Origin: JBFMAI01 sp040755725
Lineage (GTDB): Bacteria; Planctomycetota; Phycisphaerae; UBA1845; Fen-1342
Direction: 5' to 3'
NCBI GenBank assembly: GCA_040755725.1
Contig: JBFMAI010000040.1
Coordinates: 597,304-661,303 of the forward strand
Length of the DNA stretch: 64,000 nucleotides
Below the pieces are notes generated by a model. It worked only from the letters and a program-made list of their open reading frames with translations. It was not told the DNA's origin and ran no database searches. Below are positions 7,047 through 14,439 of this stretch, piece by piece (within the stretch, counting starts at the first letter, position 1; every line of letters starts with the position of its first letter). Both the position numbers and the translations under genes were made by a program.

Positions 7047-8810
7047 AACCGGAGCCGGCACGGCGGCTTCTGCCCCGGGTGCTGCGCCCTCAGCCGCGGG
7101 CACCGGCACGATCCAGAGGGTTTCGTGCCGGCCTTTGACGTAGTTGAACCCGCGCACCCGCAGCCAGACGCCGCCGTCCGGCGCGGGCATGAGGCCGGCC
7201 TGCCGCAGCGCTTCATCGCGGGCGATGACCACCCGTGGCTGCGGCGCGGGCCGCAGCACCTCAGGCAGCGCCTCGACCCGCGTCACGCGGGCCGGCCGCT
7301 CCAGATAGAAGAACATGCTCGGCTCGTCGTAGCCGCACGCCAGGACTTCGGTCGTCGGCTCCGCCACGGCGTTGACGCGCCGGGCCACCAGCCTGCTCAG
7401 CCGGTACGCCTCCAACGCCGGCAGCACGCCGAGGCCCAGCACGAAGTGGAACAGCCACGCCGTGCCGACCGCGGCGACCCACGCCGCCCGCAGTCGCGCT
7501 CGCCACACGAGCCACCCCACCACGGCGAAGCCGGCCAGGAGCGGCACACCCGCCGCCACGGGGGCCGCGCTCCACGTCTCGGCGCGCCAGGCGATACCCG
7601 CCGCCACCAACGCCACGCCCAGCAGCAGCGGCACGGCGGCCCACACGGCCAGCACGAATCGCTGGAATCGCGTGGTTTCCCGGTCCAATCCGTTGGCCCA
7701 CATGCGCCCCAGCAGAATCGCCAGCGGCACATAGCACGGCAGCACATAGTGCGGCAGCTTGCTGTGGATTAGTTCCAGTACAACCCACGGCAGCCCGGCC
7801 CACATGAGCAGCAGCCCCGCCACGCGGTCGCTGCGCCGCGTTCGCCAGGCCTCGACCACCGCCCCCGGCACCAGCACCGTCCACGGCAGCCAGCCCGCCA
7901 GCCCAACCAGCAGGTGGTAGCCGGGCGGGCCGCCGTGGCCATGGGGCGTGCCGGCAATGCGGGAGACGATCTCGTACCCGAAGAACTGGCTGATGAGTGT
8001 GCCCCCCGCGCGTTGCGCGGCGTAAGCGTACCACGGGGCCGCGATGAGGACGGCCACCGGCAGTGTCAACCACAAGACGGGGCTCACGAACCAGCGCGTA
8101 GCCCGACCACTCAAGGTGGCATGGCCGCGGCCTTGAGCGGCCATGCCCTCCGGGGACCGACATGCCGCCCCCCGGCCGCCCCCGGAGCGCACGTACACAA
8201 GCAACCCCACACCGAAGGCCCCCACGAAGAGCACTACCGCCGGACCTTTGGTGAGTACGGCGAGCCCGACCGCAACCCAGAAGCCGACCGCTCGCCGGAC
8301 CGTCGGCCCCCGAGTGGCCATGCGCCACAGCAGGACCGTGGCCGCCATCATGCCCAGCAGCAGCAGACCGTCCGTCAGGAGCATCTTGCCGACGACCGCG
8401 GGAAGCCCCGCCGTGATGAACGTGACCCCGGCGAATAGCGCGACCCGCCGGTCGTACATCTCGCGGGCCAACGTCACCAGCAGACCCACGACCCCGACCA
8501 TCGCCAGCACGCTGACCAGCCGCCCCGCCCATTCGTGCAGGCCGAAGATGCGGAACGACGCCGCCACGCACCAATACAACAACGGCGGCTTGGCAAGCCA
8601 CGCTTCCCCCAGGTAGCGCGGCATCAGCCAGTCCCCGCTCGCGAGCATCTCCCGACTGACCTGCGCATACCACCCCTCGTCGCGGTCCACCAGGCTGACG
8701 CCGAAGGTCCCCGGCAGCAGAACACCCAATGCCAACCCGGCCGGCAGTAGCCACGTCAACCGGGAACGGACCGGAAGGATGGACCGGGATGACAGGCGTG
8801 TCGGGCCCAC
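6573..8810 (-). CDS. Glycosyltransferase family 39 (ArnT/PMT-like) membrane protein
   Basis: Starts at a GTG (8810). About the first 590 residues are a clear polyprenyl-phosphate-sugar transferase of the ArnT type. The first periplasmic loop has DRDEGWYAQ with the acidic pair used in catalysis, followed by KPPLLYW, about 10-12 TM helices, then HSKLPHYVLP. It would move a sugar from a lipid carrier onto lipid A, a lipid or a protein outside the membrane. The frame then continues without a stop through about 158 low-complexity residues antisense to the ABC permease gene. The family normally ends near LWIVPVP (about 7090), so this tail is probably the result of a lost stop codon. An inverted repeat lies inside a variable loop at 8118-8147. 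Confidence 0.85.
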   Translation of the reverse strand: MGPTRLSSRSILPVRSRLTWLLPAGLALGVLLPGTFGVSLVDRDEGWYAQVSREMLASGDWLMPRYLGEAWLAKPPLLYWCVAASFRIFGLHEWAGRLVSVLAMVGVVGLLVTLAREMYDRRVALFAGVTFITAGLPAVVGKMLLTDGLLLLGMMAATVLLWRMATRGPTVRRAVGFWVAVGLAVLTKGPAVVLFVGAFGVGLLVYVRSGGGRGAACRSPEGMAAQGRGHATLSGRATRWFVSPVLWLTLPVAVLIAAPWYAYAAQRAGGTLISQFFGYEIVSRIAGTPHGHGGPPGYHLLVGLAGWLPWTVLVPGAVVEAWRTRRSDRVAGLLLMWAGLPWVVLELIHSKLPHYVLPCYVPLAILLGRMWANGLDRETTRFQRFVLAVWAAVPLLLGVALVAAGIAWRAETWSAAPVAAGVPLLAGFAVVGWLVWRARLRAAWVAAVGTAWLFHFVLGLGVLPALEAYRLSRLVARRVNAVAEPTTEVLACGYDEPSMFFYLERPARVTRVEALPEVLRPAPQPRVVIARDEALRQAGLMPAPDGGVWLRVRGFNYVKGRHETLWIVPVPAAEGAAPGAEAAVPAPVSRRLAPHGHVEAAHHVVVQSVGDGEVDGGGDQAEHAAGDAEVEHLGRAQAPAAAPGQRGGLGHAVRIKQGLKAPHGGEGPEDGEHGGAGGANGGAAGGQQAGPAEHDRRADHHRRDGLAGPEREVQADHGRQGREGDDLDGQEQDGFGGGDGRGPGP
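8118..8147. repeat. Perfect 11-bp inverted repeat inside the GT39 gene
   Basis: GGCATGGCCGC (8118-8128), an 8-base loop, and GCGGCCATGCC (8137-8147). It falls in a stretch encoding a Gly/Arg/Ala-rich loop between TM helices, which looks like an in-frame insertion compared with the flanking hydrophobic helices. Confidence 0.6.
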
Positions 8811-8812
8811 GA

Positions 8813-8840
8813 TTCACTCGTCCCAGGCGGGTGATATACT
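8813..8840 (+). promoter_or_regulatory. Predicted promoter for the NAD(P)HX epimerase gene
   Basis: TTCACT at 8813-8818, a 16-base spacer and TATACT at 8835-8840. The leader of about 65 bases contains a small CCGCT/AGCGG hairpin. Lies between divergent GT39 and epimerase genes. Confidence 0.35.
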
Positions 8841-8913
8841 ACGTCCACGCCGGGCACGCGCTAACCGCTGCGTATCAGCGGCCCCGTGCCCCGGGGCGCT
8901 TGGGAGGATCGCG

Positions 8914-9624
8914 ATGGGGATTCCGTACCCGGCAGGCGCGGCGTTGACCTGCCGGCAGATTCGCGAGATCGATGTGCTGGCGATTGAGCACGTGGGCATG
9001 CCCGGCGTCGTGCTCATGGAGAACGCCGGCCGGGGCACTGCCGAGTTCATCTACGACCGGCTGCTGGACCCCGCCGCCGACCGCGTGCTGGTTCTGTGCG
9101 GCCCCGGCAACAACGGGGGCGATGGGTTCGTCGTCGCGCGGCACCTCCACAACGCTAGCGTCAAGGTGGACGTGGTCCTCGCCGCGCCGCCGGACAAGTG
9201 CCGCGATGACGCCGCCACCAACTTGAAGATTCTGGAGCGGATGGGACTGCCGTTCATTCGGGCGTTCGAGCCGCACGGGCTGGAGACGGCGCGGGAGGCC
9301 GCCGACGAGGCCGACGTGATCGTCGATGCCCTGCTCGGAACCGGGTCGAGCGGGGCCCCGCGGAACACGATGGCCATGTTGATCGAGTTGGCCAACGCCG
9401 CCCCGCGGGCCCGCCGCATCGCCATTGACATCCCCTCGGGTCTGGACGCGGACCGGGGCGAAGTCCACGAGCCGTGTTTCCGCGCCGACGCGACCGTCAC
9501 GATGCTGGCCGCCAAGACCGGCTTCGCCACGCCCGCGGCCCGCGCCGTCGTCGGGCGGGTCGTGGTCGTGGACATCGGCGTGCCGCGCGTCCTGATCCCC
9601 GGCCGGCCCGCGACCGGGCCTTGA
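8914..9624 (+). CDS. nnrE: NAD(P)H-hydrate epimerase (YjeF N-terminal domain)
   Basis: 236 residues from the ATG at 8914, which has GGGAGG six bases upstream; longer in-frame starts lack this. It converts R-NAD(P)HX to S-NAD(P)HX for repair of hydrated nicotinamide cofactors. Seen: the start LTCRQIREID, MENAGRGTAE, the nucleotide-site loop GPGNNGGDGFVVARHL, DALLGTGSSG and the acidic block DIPSGLDADRGE. The C-terminal ADP/ATP-dependent dehydratase domain (NnrD) that is often fused is missing, so that activity must be coded elsewhere. Its stop overlaps the -35 box of recA. Confidence 0.92.
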   Translation: MGIPYPAGAALTCRQIREIDVLAIEHVGMPGVVLMENAGRGTAEFIYDRLLDPAADRVLVLCGPGNNGGDGFVVARHLHNASVKVDVVLAAPPDKCRDDAATNLKILERMGLPFIRAFEPHGLETAREAADEADVIVDALLGTGSSGAPRNTMAMLIELANAAPRARRIAIDIPSGLDADRGEVHEPCFRADATVTMLAAKTGFATPAARAVVGRVVVVDIGVPRVLIPGRPATGP

Positions 9625-9648
9625 CAGTTAGGGGTTTGTTTGTACTAT
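9621..9648 (+). promoter_or_regulatory. Predicted recA promoter
   Basis: Consensus TTGACA (9621-9626), a 16-base spacer and TACTAT (9643-9648), giving a leader of about 65 bases. The -35 box overlaps the TGA of the preceding gene. No LexA box of a type I recognise was seen around it. Confidence 0.55.
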
Positions 9649-9717
9649 GCGGGAGGTGGCCGGAGCCGCCGGGGCCCGCGGCCGACCCGTCCGTCGCCCC
9701 TTCTTGAGGATCCGAGC

Positions 9718-10878
9718 ATGTCCGAGGAGCGCGAAACGAACCGCAAGGAAGCCCTGAGCCGGGCCGTGCAGCAGATCGAAAAATCCTTCGGCAAAGGCGC
9801 CATCATGTACTTATCGGAGAAGCAGTCCGCGACGGTGGACGGCGTGTCCACGGGCTGTCTCTCCCTGGACCTGGCCCTGGGCGGCGCCGGCATCCCGCAC
9901 GGCCGCGTCGTCGAGATCTTCGGCCCCGAATCCTCCGGCAAGACCACCCTCACGCTGCACATCATCGCCGAGGCCCAGCGGGCGGGCGGCGCCGCGGCGT
10001 TCATCGACGTGGAGCACGGCTTCGACCCGTCCTGGGCCAAGCGGCTCGGGGTCCACCTCGAGGAGTTGATGATCAACCAACCCTCCTGCGGGGAAGAGGC
10101 GCTGGAAATCTGCGAACTGCTCGTGCGCTCGAACTCGCTCGACGTCATCGTCGTCGACTCCGTGGCCGCCCTGCTGCCGCGGGCCGAACTCGAAGGCCAG
10201 ATGGGCGACCAGCACGTCGGTCTGCAAGCCCGCCTGATGAGCCAGGCCCTCCGCAAGCTCACCGGCATCGCCAGCAAGAGCCGCACCAGCGTTATCTTCA
10301 TCAACCAGATCCGCGAGAAGATCGGCGTGATGTACGGCAGTCCCGAAACCACCCCCGGCGGCCGCGCGCTGAAGTTCTACGCCTCGCTGCGCATCGACGT
10401 CCGCCGCCTCGGCATGATCAAGGAGGGCGAACAGGTCATCGGCAACCGCGTCCGGGCCAAGGTCGTCAAGAACAAGGTCGCCCCGCCCTTCCGCGAGGCC
10501 GAGTTCGACATCCTCTTCGACTGCGGCATCAGCCGCGAAGCGGACCTCCTGGACATGGCCGCCGACTGCGGCGTCGTGTCGCGCAGCGGCACTTGGTTCG
10601 GCTTCGGCGACCTGCGCCTAGGCCAGGGACGCGAGAACGCCCGCCAGTTTCTCCGCGACAACACGGACGTCTGCGAGCAGATCCGCCGTCGCGTGCTGGA
10701 GCTCAAGCGGCCCGCGCCCACGCCCGAGAAGAACACGCCGACCGACAAGAGCGTGCCCGGCTCGAAGCCGGCTCCCGTTCCGGTAACGGGGACGGTGCCG
10801 GAGCCGGCCCGGCCGGCCCGCGCGGCACCGGCTGCCGCCGCCCGCAAACCCGTCGCCGTCGCGGCCCGCAAGCGCTGA
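9718..10878 (+). CDS. recA: Recombinase RecA
   Basis: 386 residues from the ATG at 9718, with TTGAGGA seven bases upstream. Polymerises on ssDNA, drives strand exchange and triggers SOS cleavage. Seen: Walker A GPESSGKT (69-76), Walker B VIVVDSVAALLPRAE, the L1/L2 region (EGQMGDQHVGLQARLM, INQIREKIGVMYGSPETT) and GGRALKFYASLRIDVRR. The core is normal. After residue 330 there is a tail of about 57 residues rich in Pro and Ala, with 12 Lys/Arg against 3 acidic residues. Most RecA proteins end in a short acidic tail. Confidence 0.98.
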   Translation: MSEERETNRKEALSRAVQQIEKSFGKGAIMYLSEKQSATVDGVSTGCLSLDLALGGAGIPHGRVVEIFGPESSGKTTLTLHIIAEAQRAGGAAAFIDVEHGFDPSWAKRLGVHLEELMINQPSCGEEALEICELLVRSNSLDVIVVDSVAALLPRAELEGQMGDQHVGLQARLMSQALRKLTGIASKSRTSVIFINQIREKIGVMYGSPETTPGGRALKFYASLRIDVRRLGMIKEGEQVIGNRVRAKVVKNKVAPPFREAEFDILFDCGISREADLLDMAADCGVVSRSGTWFGFGDLRLGQGRENARQFLRDNTDVCEQIRRRVLELKRPAPTPEKNTPTDKSVPGSKPAPVPVTGTVPEPARPARAAPAAAARKPVAVAARKR

Positions 10879-11220
10879 AACCGAAGCGCTCTGAGCAACC
10901 ATCCCCACTCGGGGAACAGCGCCCCCCCTCCCTCGGAGGGAGAGGTTGAGGGGAGGGCTCCACCGGGCAGCCGCCATATGCCGGCGTCGCCCGCCCCGGC
11001 CATCACACAGCTTATGGGATGTCGGTGGCCGGCCCCATGGAGCCGCTGAATTATGGGTTGATCGCCGTGTCCCGCGGCGGCGCGCCAGGGGCCGCCGCAC
11101 CGCAATTCCCCCCATGCTTTGATGTATCGCGCAGCGCTGACCGAAGATACCATGACCCCGCTCGCCGTCGAGCGCCGCCCGGCGCTCCCGGCGGCGGGGC
11201 GCCGTTCAGGAGCGGGTGAT
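10879..11220. other. Non-coding stretch between recA and the HtrA gene
   Basis: 342 bases. It holds one copy of the CCTCCC/GGGAGG dispersed repeat (10922-10960) about 45 bases after the recA stop, where it could act as a terminator hairpin. The rest has no convincing gene. In-frame starts at 11119 and 11152 could extend the protease N-terminus, but they lie before a better signal-peptide start. Confidence 0.5.
10922..10960. repeat. CCTCCC/GGGAGG dispersed repeat, copy 1
   Basis: Core CTCCCTCGGAGGGAG followed by AGGTTGAGGGGAGGG. It is the same layout as the copies at 14477-14592 and 17034-17074: a short inverted repeat, then GGTT plus a G-rich run. Confidence 0.6.
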
Positions 11221-12669
11221 ATGCGCCACCCGGCGTCGGACGCAGCTTGCGCCAGGCCACGCTCAGCGTCATGGTCGCTGTACTGGGCGGCCTTGGCGGC
11301 GTTCGTGTTCCTGGCCCTGCTGGCCGCCCCGGTCCACGCGCAGCGCGGCGACCCGCCCCGCGCCGCCCCGGCGGCCCTGGCCCAGCTCGAAGCCCTCGAG
11401 CGCGCATTTCAGGACGTGGTGGAGCGCGTCGCGCCGAGCGTCGTCGGTATCCGCTCCCAGCGACGCTACGTCGCCCCGGGGACCGATGCGAACGCCCCCA
11501 ACGGCCAGGAGCTTGAGCAGCACGTCATCGTCAACGGCAGCGGCACCGTCGTGGGTGCCGACGGCCTCATCCTGACCAACGAGCACGTCGTCCGCGGCGC
11601 CGGCACGATCGACGTCCTCCTCTACGACGGCGATAAGCTCCGCGCCACGGTCCTCGCCTCCGACGCACGCAGCGACCTGGCCGTCCTCAAGGTCCCACGC
11701 TCCGGCCTGCGCCCCGTCACCTTCGGCGACTGGGACCGCGTCGACCGCGGCCAGTGGGCCATCGTCATCGGCAATCCCTTCGGCCTCGGCCTCGACGGGC
11801 AGCTTAGCGTTTCCATCGGCGTCATCTCCAACCTCAACCGCCAACTCCCCGGCCTGGGCGAGGTCGACGACCGCTTCTACAACGACATGATCCAGGTCAC
11901 CGCCCCCATTCACCCGGGTAACTCCGGCGGCCCCCTGTTCAACCTGCGCGGCGAGCTCATCGGCGTCGTCACCGCCATGCACACCCGCGCCCCGGCCGAC
12001 GAGGGCGTCGGCTTCGCCGTCCCCATGACCCCCACCCGCCGCCGCATCGTCGATGCCCTCTGCCAAGGCCAACGCGTCGCCTACGGCTACCTCGGACTGA
12101 CCGTCCGCGTCCCGGAGGCGGCGGAGCGGCAAACCATCGGCCTCGAACACGGCGTCATCGTCGATCGCGTCGAGCCCGGCGGCCCCGCCGAACGGGCCGG
12201 CGTGCGCATCGGCGATGTGCTGCTGAGTTACGACGGCCGGCCCGTGACCGGCCCCGCCCACCTCGCCGAGCTCACCGGCCAGACCCCCGTCGGCACCGAA
12301 GTACGTCTCGAACTGCTCCGCGACGGCCGCCCCGCCACCCTCCGCGTCACCCTCGAACGCCGTGACATCAGCCGCGTGAGCTGGATGCGCGGCGACGCAA
12401 TCACCTGGCGTGGTATGCGCCTGGCGGACCTCAGCGACGACGCTCGCCGCCGAATGCACGTCGCTGAACCGCTCCGCGGCGTCATCGTGATCGATGTCGA
12501 GCCGGACAGCCCCGCCGCCCGGGCCGCGATGCGCATCGGCGACGTCATCGAGGAGGTCGGAGGGTACCGCATCGAGGACACGCTCGACTTCCTGCTGCGC
12601 GTCCGCCAGGTGCAGGGCACCCTTGAGGTGACCGTCCGCCACGAGGGCCGCCGACAAATCACCCCGTAA
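11221..12669 (+). CDS. HtrA/DegP-type serine protease with two PDZ domains
   Basis: 482 residues from the ATG at 11221, giving a clean signal peptide (hydrophobic 20-38, cleavage near VHAQ). Periplasmic quality-control protease of family S1C. Catalytic triad: His122 (LTNEHVV), Asp152 (SDLAVLKV) and Ser235 (HPGNSGGPLF). Two PDZ domains follow: the first around GVIVDRVEPGGPAERAGV, the second at the C-terminus (GVIVIDVEPDSPAARA), as in DegP-like members. In-frame starts at 11119 and 11152 would bury the signal peptide. A hairpin repeat lies 32 bp past the stop. Confidence 0.92.
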   Translation: MRHPASDAACARPRSASWSLYWAALAAFVFLALLAAPVHAQRGDPPRAAPAALAQLEALERAFQDVVERVAPSVVGIRSQRRYVAPGTDANAPNGQELEQHVIVNGSGTVVGADGLILTNEHVVRGAGTIDVLLYDGDKLRATVLASDARSDLAVLKVPRSGLRPVTFGDWDRVDRGQWAIVIGNPFGLGLDGQLSVSIGVISNLNRQLPGLGEVDDRFYNDMIQVTAPIHPGNSGGPLFNLRGELIGVVTAMHTRAPADEGVGFAVPMTPTRRRIVDALCQGQRVAYGYLGLTVRVPEAAERQTIGLEHGVIVDRVEPGGPAERAGVRIGDVLLSYDGRPVTGPAHLAELTGQTPVGTEVRLELLRDGRPATLRVTLERRDISRVSWMRGDAITWRGMRLADLSDDARRRMHVAEPLRGVIVIDVEPDSPAARAAMRIGDVIEEVGGYRIEDTLDFLLRVRQVQGTLEVTVRHEGRRQITP

Positions 12670-12700
12670 ATGACTGCACGCGACCCGGCGCGGCGCACGT

Positions 12701-12765
12701 CGGGAGGGCGAGCCTCTCGGCGAGCCGCGGCTCGGCAGTCCCGACACGCCGGAATCGCCCTCCCG
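12701..12765. repeat. GGGAGGGCGA/TCGCCCTCCC inverted repeat, copy A (likely terminator)
   Basis: Arms CGGGAGGGCGA (12701-12711) and TCGCCCTCCCG (12755-12765) pair over 11 bp. Inside lies the palindrome CGAGCCGCGGCTCG. It sits between convergent genes 32 bp after the protease stop, so it may end transcription from both sides. No T-tract follows. Other copies are at 52178 and 57032. Confidence 0.6.
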
Positions 12766-12824
12766 CCGCGCGTATTCCCGCACCGCGTATTCGCGCACGA
12801 CGGCCCCAGGCAATTCCGCCCGGA

Positions 12825-13382
12825 CTACTTCGTAGCGACGTAGACCCCCCGCGCCGTCAGCACCAGCGTCCCGTCCTTCTCAGCGGCGGCCACCTGTCCC
12901 TTCACGACGACCTCCGCGCCCGGCACCAACCCATGCTGCCCCTGTAGCCCGACCTTCAGCGGCCGCCCGTCTCCGCCCACGACCTGCACCGTCGCCGAGC
13001 TGGCCAGCACGTCCTCCCGCGCCTCGCAGCAGTAGTCCCACGGCGTCGGGCACCCGTCTTCGTACTTCTCGTTGCACGTCGGCAGCGCCTTATCAACCAG
13101 CAGGAACACCGCGCTGCCCGTCACGAACGGGTCCTTCCGCCCGCCGATCCGGCCCCGCACCGCCACCTCGCGGCCCGCGGCGGCATCCAGCTTGACGGCG
13201 CGCACACTCACGGCCTCGGCGGGCTCGGTAGCCAGCCACAGGTCCACCGGCAACGCGCCCGCCGCGGGGGCCGCGCCTTGTGCCGTTGGCGCGGCGGCCC
13301 GTTCGCACCCGCTGAACGCCACCGCGATAGTCAGCATCCCGCCGAGCAGCAACCAACCCCGCAAGTGTCTTTCCGTCGTCAT
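12825..13382 (-). CDS. Small lipoprotein, OB-fold-like, with a Cys cluster
   Basis: 185 residues. AGGAG lies five bases before the ATG. The N-terminus is a lipoprotein signal (hydrophobic core, then FSGC with Cys26), so it should be anchored outside the cytoplasmic membrane. The body has alternating beta-strand patterns (GREVAVRGRIGG, AEVVVKGQVAA, TLVLTARGVYV) like small OB-fold proteins. A loop holds five Cys (CNEKYEDGCPTPWDYCCE), suggesting disulfides or a metal. Function unknown. Convergent with the HtrA gene. Confidence 0.75.
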   Translation of the reverse strand: MTTERHLRGWLLLGGMLTIAVAFSGCERAAAPTAQGAAPAAGALPVDLWLATEPAEAVSVRAVKLDAAAGREVAVRGRIGGRKDPFVTGSAVFLLVDKALPTCNEKYEDGCPTPWDYCCEAREDVLASSATVQVVGGDGRPLKVGLQGQHGLVPGAEVVVKGQVAAAEKDGTLVLTARGVYVATK

Positions 13383-13411
13383 CCGAGCTCCTTTGACATA
13401 CCGTGTGGGTG

Positions 13412-13417
13412 ATTATA
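13412..13417 (-). promoter_or_regulatory. -10 element for the lipoprotein gene
   Basis: On the minus strand this reads TATAAT, 29 bases before the start codon at 13382. No good -35 box is present at 16-18 bases. Confidence 0.35.
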
Positions 13418-13533
13418 GGTGGGCAAGCCTCGCGCGAGCACCAACCACCGGCCTCATCCAGACTGGACAACCCGCGCGGCCGCCGTCTGATTCCCGCTCG
13501 CGCGTCCCCGCAGGCGCCGCTGGTCGTTTTCGC

Positions 13534-13562
13534 TTGGCCTGCACGTCCGAAAGCCGTAGGAT
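13534..13562 (+). promoter_or_regulatory. Predicted promoter for the DUF4198/BNR gene pair
   Basis: TTGGCC (13534-13539), a 17-base spacer and TAGGAT (13557-13562). Transcription would start near 13569 and cover both downstream genes, which overlap by ATGA. Confidence 0.4.
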
Positions 13563-13596
13563 GACTTCAGAGCTCGTCCCTCCGAGGAGAATGCCC

Positions 13597-14439
13597 GTGA
13601 AAACCCCCTTGTACCGGCCGTGGATGCTGTTGTGTGCCGCGGCCGTGAGCACCGCCCTCGCCGCCGACCCTTCCAGCGCGTTCCTGACACCCGGTCAATT
13701 TGCGGTTACGCCGGGTGCAACCGTCGCCGTCCACTTCGACGTGGGGGAGGCGGGGACCGCCCGCCCTGCCTCGTGGCCCGCCGACCGCATTGAGTGGCTC
13801 TTCGTTCGCGGCGGACCCACGCAAACCAACCGCCACGAAGTCCGCGCCGACGACCCGCAATCTGGCGCCGTCGATGTGAAGATCGAGCACCCCGGCGTGA
13901 CGCTCGTCGGTGTCGACCAGCGGCCGGTCGTGCTGAACCTGACTGGTGACGAGTGGCGGGCATTCCTGCGAGCCAACGTGGCCGAGTCGAACAACGCCGA
14001 CGCCGCCCACCTGCCGGCTGCCTCACACCCCGTTCGCGTTCGCCACGTCGTCTCGAGCAAGACGCTGATCCGGGCCGCCCGGGCCGACGGACAAGTCAAC
14101 TCGTCGCCCATCGCCACCGGCAAGTCCGGCCAGGCTGTCGAGATTCGCCCGCTCTTCGATCCGACCGCGATCCGCCCCGGCAGTGACCTGCCCATGCGGC
14201 TGTACGTGGACGGCGATAAGTGCGTCGGCGCACGCGGCCGCGCCACCCACGTCCCCAGCGGCCACGCCGCCACGTTCGTCACGGACCGCGAAGGCAGCGC
14301 CTTCTTCCGCGTCACGGAGCCCGGTCTGTGGCGGGTCGAGTTCCACCATGCGTCCCCGCGGACCGGCGACCCCGCCGCCGACTGGAACCTGTACACCGCG
14401 ACGCTGACCTTCGAGGTGCAGAAAGGAGCCGGCCAATGA
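13597..14439 (+). CDS. Secreted DUF4198-like protein
   Basis: 280 residues from the GTG at 13597, which sits seven bases after GAGGAG; the ATG at 13591 is too close to that ribosome site. It has a signal peptide ending at ALAADP. The body follows the DUF4198 pattern seen in periplasmic proteins tied to metal or nickel uptake: an FLTPGQFAVTPGATVAV start, a middle block PGSDLPMRLYVDGDK, and an end of the GLWRVEFHHA type. The precise role is not known. The stop overlaps the start of the next gene (ATGA), so the two are probably translated together. Confidence 0.65.
   Translation: MKTPLYRPWMLLCAAAVSTALAADPSSAFLTPGQFAVTPGATVAVHFDVGEAGTARPASWPADRIEWLFVRGGPTQTNRHEVRADDPQSGAVDVKIEHPGVTLVGVDQRPVVLNLTGDEWRAFLRANVAESNNADAAHLPAASHPVRVRHVVSSKTLIRAARADGQVNSSPIATGKSGQAVEIRPLFDPTAIRPGSDLPMRLYVDGDKCVGARGRATHVPSGHAATFVTDREGSAFFRVTEPGLWRVEFHHASPRTGDPAADWNLYTATLTFEVQKGAGQ

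Noticed and set aside
11269..12813. 514-codon minus-strand frame antisense to the HtrA gene
   Set aside because: Repetitive Asp/Gly/Val-rich reverse-complement sequence with no domains.
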